From: Channallabes apus
Taxonomy: Eukaryota; Chordata; Actinopteri; Siluriformes; Clariidae
NCBI GenBank assembly: GCA_030522415.1
Contig: CM060121.1
Location: 24,204,142 to 24,268,141, forward strand
Length of the DNA: 64,000 nt
Reading direction: 5' to 3'
In this document: positions 10,561 to 19,553 of the stretch, in pieces
Layout of the letters: each line of letters begins with the position of its first letter
Numbering within the stretch: the first letter of the stretch is position 1
Notes under the pieces: generated by a model
What the model saw: only the letters and a program-made list of their open reading frames with translations
Databases searched by the model: none
Told to the model about the DNA's origin: nothing
Translations under genes and position numbers: made by a program

Positions 10561-13500
10561 TAATACTAATTCTGTGGTGCAGAAAGTACAAAATAAATAA
10601 ATTAATTAATAAAAGGACAAGGTCTATCTTTATAAAAAAAACTGTTTAAAGGATTTTAAAGGGAAAACAGGGTTTTTAATGAAAAAAAAACACAATTAAG
10701 GAAGAGACTAAAAATAACAAAAATTATTATTATCATCCATACTTTTATTATATCTTCCACTATCATATCCTGTATGTGGTCACAGTGAGGGCTGGGGTCT
10801 CTCCCAGGGAACACAGGGAACAAATTAGGGTACACTCTGTATGGGATGGCACATACTGTTGGTCAGGGGTTAGCTCAGTGGTTAAGGCATTGGACTACGG
10901 TTTGGAAGATCCCAGGTTCACAACCACCAAGTTGCCACTGTTGGGCCCTTGAGCAAGGCCCTTAACCCTCAACTGCTCAGATGTATAATGAGATAAAAAT
11001 TTAAGTCGCTCTGGATAAGAGCGTCTGCCAAATGCCTAAATGTAAATGTACATACTCACCCAATTACACACTAAGAAATATTTGTAAATGCCAATCAGCT
11101 TATGGTAGAGGTCTTTGAGCTGTGGAAGGAAACCACATTCTGTGGAGGAAACCCACCAAGCAGAGGGAGAACAATTTCCAGAACAAACAGACTAGAAGCA
11201 GTGACTAAATCCCCAGCTCTGAAGGTGCGACAATTTTAAAAGCCATATAGTGTATCAAATTCAACACTGACAACCAGTTTCAGCACAAAATAGCTCATTA
11301 TACCATCTTACTATTAGTGTCAAGGAGGCTGAATATTACTATAATGGACGTCTTACCATCAGACATGATTTGACTAAATAATTAAGATCATTATTTAGTT
11401 TCACCTGAGATCTCACCTGAGATCATCACTGTCTCACCTGAGATGCCGATGTCTGCCAGAACTGCTTTCTTACGGTCTTTGACTCCGCTGATTTGTGGAA
11501 AATAGATATCCAAAGCTAGGAAGGCAAGACAGGTGAGAAAGGCCAGAGAGCCCATAGCCACACCGTAATTACAGGCATTCTGGTTACGGTTAAAGATGCA
11601 GTACTCCTCCACTTCATTAGGTCGGTTCACATAGCCCTCGTTGGCAATGCACCCGAAAACCACTATGGAAAAGATCTAGAATGGGTTGAAGAGAAAAAGT
11701 ATAAAAATTAATGAGATTTAATACAGTGAAAAAATATTTTTTTATATTTCTAATAATAAAAGAAACTGTAATCACTCAAAGAACAGATTGCAGAAAAGTG
11801 AGGGCATGGTGTAGCTGAGCATACAGATGCATTTTTAAATAAAGACCAAACTGGATCTCCTAAATCTCTTTAGCCAATCCTTGCTTAAAATCCAGATGCA
11901 CTATTTAGCTGGCTAACTGCATTTCAGCCATTTCAGAGAGAGGTTAAGTTAACTACAGGGTCTCTGCCAAGCAAACTGGAATTGATGAATACATGTATCT
12001 TACCTGTTTACTTTCATTGTTTCTTAAGTTTTCACATCTAAAATAATTATCATTATAATCATAACATAACAATGTAATGATTATGTGATTATTTAATACA
12101 TTAGGTTCTAGGATATCTAAGAAAAATTTATTTAGTTCTCTCAGACCATAATACATTTGTTTTTTATTTCTGTACCAAATAAATGCATATTGTAAAGTTT
12201 ATCAGTGATTATGGCCTGCATGTGTGAAACAAGTCGGTCCTGCTATCACTTCATAAGAACTGTAGACTCCTTCCAAAATTAAACAAAACTAAATGTCATA
12301 CGAACAAGTAAAATCTGGTTATCTTATATACAATAGTTCTAAAATATAGTTTCCATTAAAGTGGTCCTAAATAATCTGGGAAATAGTGTGTATGACTTCC
12401 TCAGCTACCCTTAAGCAGTAAGCAGGATCACAAGGCTTCTGCGTGCCATAAGCACATGAAAGCAGGCTTTGTTGGAAGCAGCACGTGGGGTCCTGATCTT
12501 GTGATTGTCAGAAGCAGAACCTCTCTTTCATGCTCTATGGTTTAGCCTCAATGAGTCTGTGAATTGTTAGTGTTTAGTAATATGGTGAGCATAAAGCATG
12601 CAAATCGTGTGAGAAGAGTGAGAATTTGCTGCTGTTCAATGATGGGGTGGTGTGATGCAGCGTACAGTATGTCCGACTTCCTGTCCTTCCTGACTTACCA
12701 AAGTTAACTATTTTTTCACTGACTGCACATACTGTAGCCACCATAACCATATCATAATCAATGCTTTTTATGTTAATTTAAGAGTCATACCTCTATCCAC
12801 TCACAGTATAGTTATATTTCATGTTATGGAATTCTTTACACACATTTAAAAATCTGATCTGTGCTGTTACTGTCAGAACACCTTCTGATCAACTGGAATC
12901 GAGAACACCATGTCATGCCCAGTATCCCATATCATACCGTGCATTCATTTCATGTGACAAGATATAAAATTGCCAAAAAAAGATCAATTACATAAGTAAA
13001 ATACACACTATAAACATATTTGTCATTCAGGCATAACATAGAGAATACCTGCGTAGTATTATGCAGGTTCCCCATTTGCCCCCAAAATGGCTGCAACCCA
13101 TGGATTCCACAAGACCTCTAAAAGTTTGCTGTGGTATCTGGCACCAATATGTTAGCAGCAGACCATTTATGTTCCGTAACTTGTAAAGTTGAGGCCAAAT
13201 CAGCTTAAACACATTCTCTGGTTGGTTTTTCCTAGTGAGACTGTCTCACTAGGAAAAACCAACCAGAGAATGAGTTTGTAAATTGGATATTCACAAGACC
13301 AAAGACACAATGTGCAGGTTGATTTATCCAAAAGGCATGTAGAAATATACAGTTCAAAAATATTGGTATTTGTGCCTTTTTAACACCATTTTGACAAGAC
13401 TGTAATTTGTAATGTGCTTGTTTAAAAAAAAGAATGTCTCAAGATGAAGCTATCTGCAAATTGCTCACACACGCACACACACACACGCACAACTGTATAA

Positions 13501-16208
13501 ACTCTATATAGAGTCAGCCAAAAATGCATACACAGTCCAGGAAAAAGTATGTATATTATATTAACATAATATTAATAATATTGTCATACACATACAGTAT
13601 ATGCCTCTATGCACCACCACACTGAATTTGAAATTTCCCTTAACATACATTTGAAACAATGTATGTTAAGGTAATAGGTTTGACAAAATGGGTTTGACAA
13701 ACGTGTCAACCATAGAGCCATTTTCATAAACACACCCATTAAAAACAACAACAAAGCCCTATTCAAGTGTATTTCTATTTAATATTCATTAAGCTGTTGG
13801 GAGCAAACACAGCATTATGTCAAACAAAGTCATTCTCGCAAGTCCACCCCCCATCATTTAGCCATGATGAACCCTTTGAACATAAATAAAATCATCATCA
13901 AGTAATTTAAAGATAAAGAAGGCTTTAATTAAGCCTTTTAAATTAGTAGTCTAGTAGTCAATTACAGTCATCTCATGGATATTACTGTATGCTGAAACAG
14001 CTCTTACTCAAACTATTAGATGGACAAGACTCTTTCACCCTGGAGATTCTCATCCTTAAACACACACCTTCTCCATTCACATGTAAAAAGAATGCATGGT
14101 CTTATATCAATTTTAGCCAGATCAGAAATTATTAAATGATGGCTTTTGCCAAAAACAGGAGTTTGATATTTCACAAACGTTTCTACTAATACCAATGCTA
14201 AAGACTTTAAAACTTTTAAAATGTCCTAAAATAATAGCTCGACCGTGAAAGCAATAACTGTCTTTTCACATGCCCAAAAAGAAAGGTTTTGACCTTCAGC
14301 TGTTTTTATATATTTATTTATTTATTTATACTTTGAATGAACCTAAGGGCAGATGGTGTTGATGGGAATGTGGAAAAAGTGTCAAGCAACACTCTGAACT
14401 CACTAGGAACGTTTTTCCAATGAACACCTACATGTACAATTGCGCCCAAAAGTATTGAAACAAAAACAAAAAAACAAAAAAATGACATTCTCAATTTTTT
14501 TAAATAATGGTAAATAGAATAGTTTTTTTTAATGTAACAAAATTACTATGCAACAAACCAATTATAGCATGAAGTTCTTTATTTTTCAAAAGCGACTGGA
14601 TCCAGCTAGGCATGGGGTCAGAAATACAACTGCAATACTCTTGTGTCACTTGCTTAATTCATACCTGTTTCATTGATTCCTTAAAATCATGTACAGAAGA
14701 CGGTTTATTGATGCTAGAGACTTCTGCACATTGTCTAACAGTTTTACATCAGGTTTAGGTCTAGTACTGACCCAGCTCAAGGCTTCAGAGGCTGAACAAA
14801 ATCGTCACATAGTCAAGTCACATAGCCAGTTTTTCACTGGCTTTTCAGTTAATCAGCTCAACTCTTCAGACAGATGTAATATCACCTGTTTTGTGCACAG
14901 GACTACTATACTACTGTATAATAATACATGAATATATTGTCTTAATACTTTTAGCCACCGCTGTATATTCCGCCAGTGTTTTATGAAAACACCTACTGTA
15001 TTATACCAAACAAATTTTCTATTTTCACCTATGTCCTTGTATACAGTATATATCACAAACAAACATCATGTCCTCAGGATAGTCTGTGAATTATGAATGA
15101 ATGTTGTGGCTGATTTCTTTAGCCAATAGGAACATGGACAGAATGTTGTACTTAGAACTACTGAGTGAAAATGAGGTCATATATTCAATGATTATAAAAT
15201 TATATTATATTGCTGAACCAACATGACAGCTAGCTTTTATAATTTATGAGCCACAGCAGCTACCATTTTTAGTTTCCAGCTTTTACATTCCCATTTAATA
15301 TTGTTGGAGTAACTAAAAAAAAACTATATTTTTGTATTTATCTTTGTGTAGTATTATGATGATGATCACAATCATTTATGTGTGACAGATATATAAAAAC
15401 ATTTTAATCAGAGGGCAAATACTTTTATACAGGACCGTATACTTTTAACAAATCAAAATCAAGCATTCATCATCACTCGGTATATCCATGTGTATTTAAA
15501 AAAAAACTTGGCACATGATTATGAACTGGATAAGTTTTTATTATTGATACTTTATAATTTTTTATTATTTATTTATTTATTTGTTTGTTTGTTTTAGATG
15601 CACCATAACATTAAAATCACTGACAGCTGAAGTAAGTAACAATGATTATCTCATCACAATAGTACATGGACTAAACAGTCAGTTCTCAAAATTTATGTGT
15701 TGGAACCAGAAAAAATTGGCAAAGAATGTAATCAGGTTTAACCAGAACTAAACTGTGATGGCTAGATGACTGGGTCAGTCGGTCATGTTTGGGGACATAA
15801 AGGGACCTACATAACATTAAGCAGGTGGTTTTCATGTTATGACTAATGAGTGTAAGCAGACAAGAAAAAGGTTAAAATATAAAACCAAAAATAAACCTGA
15901 ATTTACTATGACAAAGGGCACTGCATACTAAACAGCATACTGTATAATGTGACACCTATCAAATATCTTTTCACACAAAAGTGCAAAAGTAAATCACAAG
16001 TGATGAAAGTCAAGACAGTTGTAGACTATAGTAACCTCTAAAGCCACCTGCCTTCCCTTCCCCCTACCTACAGTACTCTCATTCTATCTGTCTCTCTCTC
16101 TGTCATCCATCAGTAATCTCTCTCTTCCACCCTCTCACCATGTGTTCAAATACCATATGCAACATTCAAGGGATTGTGCCTCTCCCTTTCTGTCTAACAC
16201 AAACATGC

Positions 16209-16281
<73 letters not shown>

Positions 16282-16772
16282 AGCCTTTATGCTAAGCTGT
16301 TGGATCATACTCAATCTACTGTATGAACATTAAAGGAAACTGTGGTGAGCGGAAAAGCATATAGGAAAACACAACATTTTGAACATGTAGATTATCTACC
16401 TGCACAGAAAAACACATTGAGTTTGTCAAAACTGTGTGGTTTTAATGAGTCTGTGGCTTTATGGTTGTAAATTAACTACAATTTAAAAAATGGCCATTTT
16501 GGCAGGCTGGCACACAGGATTATTTTCTGTATGAATTGTGTAAAAAATAAAACAAATTTAGAGATTTGCTGGTATAAAGAATGTAAACAATGGCAGCGTG
16601 GTGTGATGAACAATAGAAGAGCAGGTGGTACTTTTTAACTGTTTAAAATTACATTGAACTAGAGACGTGTACTCACCCAGCACACCAGACGGAGGATAGG
16701 CTGTGGCTGCTGGATAAATGCTATCAGATCGAAGGCTCCTCCGGCTTTTCCTGCCCCGTATGCCTGCTCCAT
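5362..16772 (-). CDS. syngr1: Synaptogyrin-1 gene, whole coding span (two alternative 3' exons)
   Basis: Synaptogyrins are four-pass MARVEL-domain proteins of synaptic vesicles that act in vesicle trafficking and exocytosis. The coding parts are 16677-16772, 11438-11675, 9684-9829 and then either 5362-5568 (228-aa form) or 7308-7394 (188-aa form); every junction is GT-AG and keeps frame. Human SYNGR1 isoforms are about 233 and 191 residues. The paralogue call rests on VKDRKKAVLADIGIS, DNPLNEGADAARAAI and the alternative ending with VSFEEEY, all SYNGR1-like; SYNGR2 and SYNGR3 differ at these places. Predicted membrane segments lie near residues 25-43, 70-91, 112-130 and 147-168; both ends are cytosolic. 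Fish often carry a and b copies, and I cannot tell which this is. Confidence 0.93.
5569..6430 (-). other. syngr1 intron, AT-rich, nothing specific
   Basis: Part of the intron between the alternative and long-form last exons. Purine-rich tract gggaggggagagagagaaag near 5697; otherwise no feature. Confidence 0.6.
6431..6880. mobile_element. CCATAACATTA-type repeat, second copy
   Basis: It starts cgattagccataacattaac and ends gtaatgttatggctgagtag. It contains the same inner blocks as 3959-4467 (ttatataccagtaaactg, agaggtcttgtggagtcatg). Small open frames within it on both strands are incidental. Confidence 0.7.
7052..7057 (-). terminator. Candidate polyadenylation signal of syngr1 short form
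   Basis: AATAAA on the minus strand about 250 bases after the stop of the alternative last exon, inside the intron before the long-form exon. It is correctly placed for alternative polyadenylation, but the hexamer is common in AT-rich DNA. Confidence 0.3.
7308..7394 (-). CDS. syngr1: syngr1 alternative last exon (short isoform)
   Basis: The exon follows a pyrimidine-rich cttccctag acceptor and encodes 28 residues, GALMFLAMER-MKRVSFEEEY-NKLFAPHV, then TAA. From memory the human SYNGR1b tail reads ...FKDLSFQEEYSTLF..., which aligns with KRVSFEEEYNKLF at the same distance from the exon 3 junction. It completes membrane segment 4 and leaves a short cytosolic tail instead of the long tyrosine-rich one. 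It lies between exon 3 and the long-form exon, so choice would be by alternative splicing with alternative polyadenylation; an AATAAA on the minus strand lies at 7052-7057. The exon is small and had to be found from splice sites and homology. Confidence 0.85.
   Translation of the reverse strand, partial: GALMFLAMERMKRVSFEEEYNKLFAPHV
7962..8793. mobile_element. Solo-LTR-like element, 832 bp, 5-bp target duplication
   Basis: It begins TGTCACGA and ends TCGTGACA and is flanked by gttac at 7957-7961 and 8794-8798. TG...CA ends with a 5-bp duplication are the hallmark of an LTR. It is CpG-rich, unlike the surrounding intron. A 114-codon frame at 8201-8545 is Lys/Arg/Ser-rich, has no recognisable domain and sits wholly inside the repeat. 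No internal retroviral genes, so a solo LTR or a small non-autonomous element. Confidence 0.6.
8799..9683 (-). other. syngr1 intron 3, no distinct feature
   Basis: AT-rich intronic DNA between the LTR-like element and exon 3; nothing recognised. Confidence 0.6.
9684..9829 (-). CDS. syngr1: syngr1 coding exon 3
   Basis: The exon follows a tcctcag acceptor and ends TGG before a gtcagt donor (phase 0). It encodes residues 112-160: membrane segment 3 (AFWVFMWFVGFCFLTNQW), the second luminal loop with DNPLNEGADAARA, and the start of membrane segment 4 (FSFFSIFTW). Because it ends in phase 0, it can join either alternative last exon in frame. Confidence 0.95.
10001..10017 (+). promoter_or_regulatory. 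CTCF-like motif in syngr1 intron
   Basis: accaacagatggcagca resembles the vertebrate CTCF core (CCACNAGATGGCAGCA) on the plus strand, about 170 bp from exon 3. Confidence 0.35.
10509..10557. repeat. (CA)n microsatellite
   Basis: Uninterrupted CA dinucleotide tract of about 24 units within the syngr1 intron. Confidence 0.95.
10770..11235 (-). mobile_element. Old SINE-like repeat interrupted by a younger SINE
   Basis: Left part (ggctggggtctctcccaggg) and right part (ggaggaaacccaccaagcag, ctgtggaaggaaaccacatt) belong to the repeat with the gggtttcctcc / cagtccaaagacatgcagg blocks, seen in better shape at 25436-25735. The copy is split at 10858-11049 by another SINE. Confidence 0.65.
10858..11049 (+). 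mobile_element. tRNA-derived SINE with L2-like tail
   Basis: The head ggttagctcagtggttaagg is A-box-like and is followed by a B-box-like cccaggttcacaacc. The 3' part ctctggataagagcgtctgc then caaatgcctaaatgtaaatg is the tail shared by many fish SINEs. Flanking acatact at 10851-10857 and 11050-11056 is a 7-bp target duplication. Confidence 0.85.
11438..11675 (-). CDS. syngr1: syngr1 coding exon 2
   Basis: The exon follows a ttctag acceptor and ends at a gtgagac donor (phase 1). It encodes residues 33-111: the rest of membrane segment 1, the first luminal loop with CIFNRNQNACNYG (two cysteines), membrane segment 2 (SLAFLTCLAFLALDIYF) and the cytosolic loop PQISGVKDRKKAVLADIGIS. This loop is nearly identical to mammalian SYNGR1. 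Reading on past 11438 into GETVMISGE is intron. Confidence 0.95.
11676..13020 (-). other. syngr1 intron 1, 3' part
   Basis: Mostly unique AT-rich DNA. The 12400-12690 stretch is less AT-rich, without repeats, and holds an octamer-like atgcaaat near 12600; see findings. Confidence 0.5.
13021..13215 (-). repeat. Fragment of CCATAACATTA-type repeat
   Basis: Inner blocks (ggttccccatttgcccccaa, ttccacaagacctctaaaag, ggcaccaatatgttagcagc) match the long form of this common fish repeat. It abuts a perfect palindrome at 13212. Confidence 0.6.
13212..13272. repeat. Perfect palindrome, two 30-bp arms, 1-base centre
   Basis: Positions 13212-13241 (starting cattctctggttgg) are the exact reverse complement of 13243-13272, with a single t at 13242. 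Flanking bases (a/a) do not pair. There is no mismatch in 30 base pairs. Confidence 0.95.
13273..14434 (-). other. syngr1 intron 1, no gene
   Basis: AT-rich DNA with short CA tracts near 13465-13490 and (TTTA)n near 14306; an aatatt-rich palindrome near 13555-13580. Nothing coding. Confidence 0.6.
14437..14963. mobile_element. Degenerate Tc1-like MITE
   Basis: The left end caattgcgcccaaaagtatt and right end (reverse complement of aatacttttagccaccgctg) are diverged inverted repeats, both next to TA. No transposase frame. Confidence 0.5.
15597..15854. mobile_element. CCATAACATTA-type repeat, short copy
   Basis: It begins gcaccataacattaaaatca and ends ttcatgttatgactaatgag, an imperfect inverted pair. 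The interior (gtgatggctagatgactggg) matches the known fish family. Confidence 0.6.
16216..16276. repeat. (CA)n microsatellite
   Basis: About 30 uninterrupted CA units in syngr1 intron 1, 400 bp from exon 1. Confidence 0.95.
16677..16772 (-). CDS. syngr1: syngr1 coding exon 1 (start codon)
   Basis: The exon starts at the ATG at 16772 and encodes 32 residues, MEQAYGAGKAGGAFD followed by LIAFIQQPQPILRLVCW. The MExxAYGAGKAGGAFD start is characteristic of synaptogyrins. The exon ends TGG before a gtgagt donor at 16676, phase 0. The last residues begin the first membrane segment. A minisatellite starts only about 30 bp upstream of the ATG. Confidence 0.95.
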
Positions 16773-16802
16773 CCTCGGGCAATCCGGCACCGCTCTGTAT
16801 CC

Positions 16803-17345
16803 CACAGATTATTATACGGGTTACATTAATGGCTCTAAATCTACAGGTTATTATACAATTAACACTAATGGCTCAAACTCTACAGGTTATTATACAGGTT
16901 ACACTAACAGCTCAAACCACACATGTTATACAGATTACACTAACAGCTCAAACCATACAGGTTATGATACAGGTTACAGTAACAGCTCAAACCACACATG
17001 TTATACAGATTACACTAACAGCTCAAACCATACAGGTTATGATACAGGTTACAGTAACAGCTCAAACCACACATGTTATACAGATTACACTAACAGCTCA
17101 AACCATACAGGTTATATGATACAGGTTACCCTAATGGCTTAAAATCTAGAAATTATTATACAGGTTACACTAATGGCTCAAACTCTATACTGTAGGTTAT
17201 TATACAGGTTACACTAACGCCTAAAACTCTACAGGTTATTATACAGGTCACACTAACGCCTCAAACTCTACAGGTTATTATACAGGTTACATTAACGGCT
17301 CAAATAAAAAAAAAAAAATTCAGGTTACACTTAGAATTCAAATCC
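16803..17345. repeat. Minisatellite, 39/36-bp monomers, beside syngr1 exon 1
   Basis: About 13 tandem monomers resemble ggttattatacaggttac + actaacggctcaaactctaca (39 bp). In the middle, a 36-bp and a 39-bp monomer form a 75-bp dimer repeated three times almost perfectly, starting at 16911, 16986 and 17061. Edges are more diverged, as expected for unequal exchange. Because 36, 39 and 75 are multiples of three, frames stay open through the array; that is not evidence of a protein. Confidence 0.9.
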
Positions 17346-17379
17346 TACTGGTTATTATACGGGTCTAAAACCTACTAAG

Positions 17380-17570
17380 CAGCTCCTGAGTGTCCAGGCG
17401 AGTCCTAGGTCAGTCCTTTTATCACCGCTCCTGTCCTACTGTAGAGTTGTCTCTCTCCCCCTTACTCTCCGTCTCTCCCCCTTACACACAAACACACACA
17501 CAGACGAGCGGGAAGAGCCGCACGAGAGCGCGTTCGCGTGACTGCTTGCGCGTGCGGGTTCAATCAGTTT
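17380..17570 (-). promoter_or_regulatory. CpG-rich probable syngr1 promoter or 5' UTR
   Basis: This stretch is GC- and CpG-rich (gagcgggaagagccgcac, gagagcgcgttcgcgtg) in otherwise AT-rich, CpG-poor DNA. It lies 600-800 bp upstream of the syngr1 start codon, beyond the minisatellite. Teleost promoters are often marked this way. No TATA box is obvious. The transcription start is inferred, not seen. Confidence 0.45.
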
Positions 17571-18041
17571 AACCAAATAAAATGATAAGAAATCATCAAC
17601 CTTTAACACAGCGGCTAGGTTTCGATTCAATATTAGTCCCAAGTCTAGTGCAAAAAACGTTTAAACCTCGCATTCTTTCTCCACGGATAAACTCAATCCG
17701 ATTATACTGATTTGAAAGGAAAATTGTGCGCCATCTGGCGGGGCGTACATAAAACACGTTAAAAACAAACAAACGTAATAATCAGTCATAACGTAATATT
17801 CGTAGAGTAAGAACTGACTTGATGTATCTTATGTCTGTTACATATAACTGCATTTTGTTTCTAAACTACTTATTACTTCGCTTCACATACTCACACATAC
17901 TGTATATACTGCACCGTGGGGTGTCTCCTTTGAAAGCACGAACTTCATTTAATCTGAACTAGTAGTTGTGCTAATTTGCAAATTTTAACTAGCTATAAGC
18001 TTTTAAAACAAGTTAGCCTATTTCTTTCCTAATGCCAAGTT
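17571..18041. other. Intergenic, upstream of syngr1
   Basis: Unique AT-rich DNA apart from the CTCF-like motif at 17727-17743. Confidence 0.5.
17727..17743 (-). promoter_or_regulatory. CTCF-like motif upstream of syngr1
   Basis: tgcgccatctggcgggg on the plus strand is the reverse complement of a CCNGCCAGATGGCGCA-type CTCF core, so the motif points left. It lies about 160 bp beyond the CpG-rich putative promoter. Confidence 0.4.
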
Positions 18042-18051
18042 AGACTAGTGT

Positions 18052-18274
18052 GTCATCCACATCCATCCACCCATCTAGTAATCTCTGAAGTCCAACTATG
18101 GACCGTCGAGGCCAATAGTGATCATTGTATTTATCCCCATTTTTTGACCATGGGGGGACCTCGACAATCTGGGAAAAAAATATGGGCAAACTTGGGGTCA
18201 CAAGGGGAACATGCAAATCCATGCACACCCTGACCCTGGAGGTGCGAGGTGCCAGTGTTAACCACTAAGCCACC
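18052..18274 (-). mobile_element. tRNA-derived SINE-like element, 10-bp target duplication
   Basis: Read on the minus strand it starts ggtggcttagtggttaacac (A-box-like), followed by the common catggatttgcatgttcccc block and a GATGGGTGGATGGATG tail. agactagtgt flanks it at 18042-18051 and 18275-18284. Confidence 0.8.
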
Positions 18275-19094
18275 AGACTAGTGTCAACTGATTAATCAAC
18301 ATAATTACACCCAAGGAAAAATAGAAACTTCTATGGTTATGTTAAACTCATTAATTACTATAGAATGATAAACATTTACAAGACTAATTTATAAAAAATT
18401 ATTTATAACATAATATTTATACTGTACATAAAAGCTCTATATAAGGCCTAAATATTTTATATTTAGCAGGTTAGACGGCAAGTGAAATTCTAGTTAATGG
18501 TCAGTATTAGTTACACTACATTTTACTTTTAATGAGAAGCTCAGTCATTCATAAGAAACTCGGAGTACAACCACTGCTCCTTTGCATGGAAAGTCAGTAC
18601 AGGCATCTAGTACTATAAGAATGCCACTAGGACGCCTCCAGCTGTGAAGGAGACCACAGGACAGACAGAGGACTACAGTAGTTGGAGACATTATACTGTA
18701 TCTCCACACTGGCCTGGGAATGCCTCAGGATCCCCCAGTCAGAATTGGTTGTGGTAGTCAGGGAATGGGAAGTTTGGAGTACCCTGTTGGAACTGCTACC
18801 CCCTTGGGACCCGATTTCACATAAGTGGTTGAAGATGGATAGACTATATTTCATGTCCAATTAAAAAGTTATCTGTAGAGGAGCTCATGCATATTACCAT
18901 GAAACATAGAGATTGAAGGATTTTCAGGAAAAAATTGTGTACTTTCTTTTAATAATTTTAGAAATAAAAATCTAATTTGTTTGTAAGCAACCATTTACTA
19001 TTTAAGGTAAATATTTCAGGACTCATGAAGCACATTTGTCCAATATAATCTACTGCTACACTAATGCATTCATCCAATTGTTTCATTGGACTTG

Positions 19095-19245
19095 GACGCG
19101 TCATCAAAGTGGAAAGCTTTCACGATCGGAGTGCTGTTCGCACATCTGGTCTCCCAGGAACTCCTTTAATGGCCCAAACATATAGAAATAGCTTGGATCG
19201 TGGTCAGTATGTACGCTTGATGTGGCATTAATTCCCAATTGACTT
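19095..19245 (-). pseudogene. Mariner transposase C-terminal fragment
   Basis: The minus-strand frame reads FYMFGPLKEFLGDQ, like the FGPLKEHLGG motif near the end of mariner transposases. Only this short piece remains. Confidence 0.55.
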
Positions 19246-19289
19246 CCTGTAATGTGCAAGTGGTGTTTGTGAATGATTGTGTGTACAGT

Positions 19290-19548
19290 TGTCATGTATG
19301 GAGGAGAGGCAGGATGCAAGTGCAGATAGTGGTTTATTAATGTGGTCCTTAAACACAATAAAACAAAACAAACATGAGGTATAAATATGGCTATATGGAT
19401 GTGGCTAGAAAGTAGGACAAATGCTAATGACAAACAACAAGCACTATATATAGACAGGTTAATCAGATTTAAGTGAATGACATTACGATGATGTGGATGT
19501 TGTAGTGTGTGCTAGGAAATGGAGTCAGGAATAAGCATCATCATGACA
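19290..19548. mobile_element. Short solo-LTR-like element, 5-bp target duplication
   Basis: It begins TGTCATG and ends CATGACA, with acagt at 19285-19289 and 19549-19553. It shares the aggcaggatgcaagtgcaga ... tttattaatg layout with the element at 7962-8793 (aggcaggctgatag ... gctttaatgatg), suggesting the same family. Confidence 0.55.
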
Positions 19549-19553
19549 ACAGT

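Noticed and set aside
10858..10935. Possible tRNA gene (A and B boxes)
   Set aside because: No cloverleaf can be completed and the 3' part is the standard SINE tail; the target duplication shows retroposition.
16718..17119. 133-codon plus-strand frame with repeated VIQITLTAQTIQVMIQVTVT-type units
   Set aside because: It starts antisense to syngr1 exon 1 and runs through the minisatellite, whose unit lengths are multiples of three; the repetition is a DNA effect.
16911..17135. CRISPR-like spaced repeats
   Set aside because: The units are contiguous tandem monomers without unique spacers, in a vertebrate genome.
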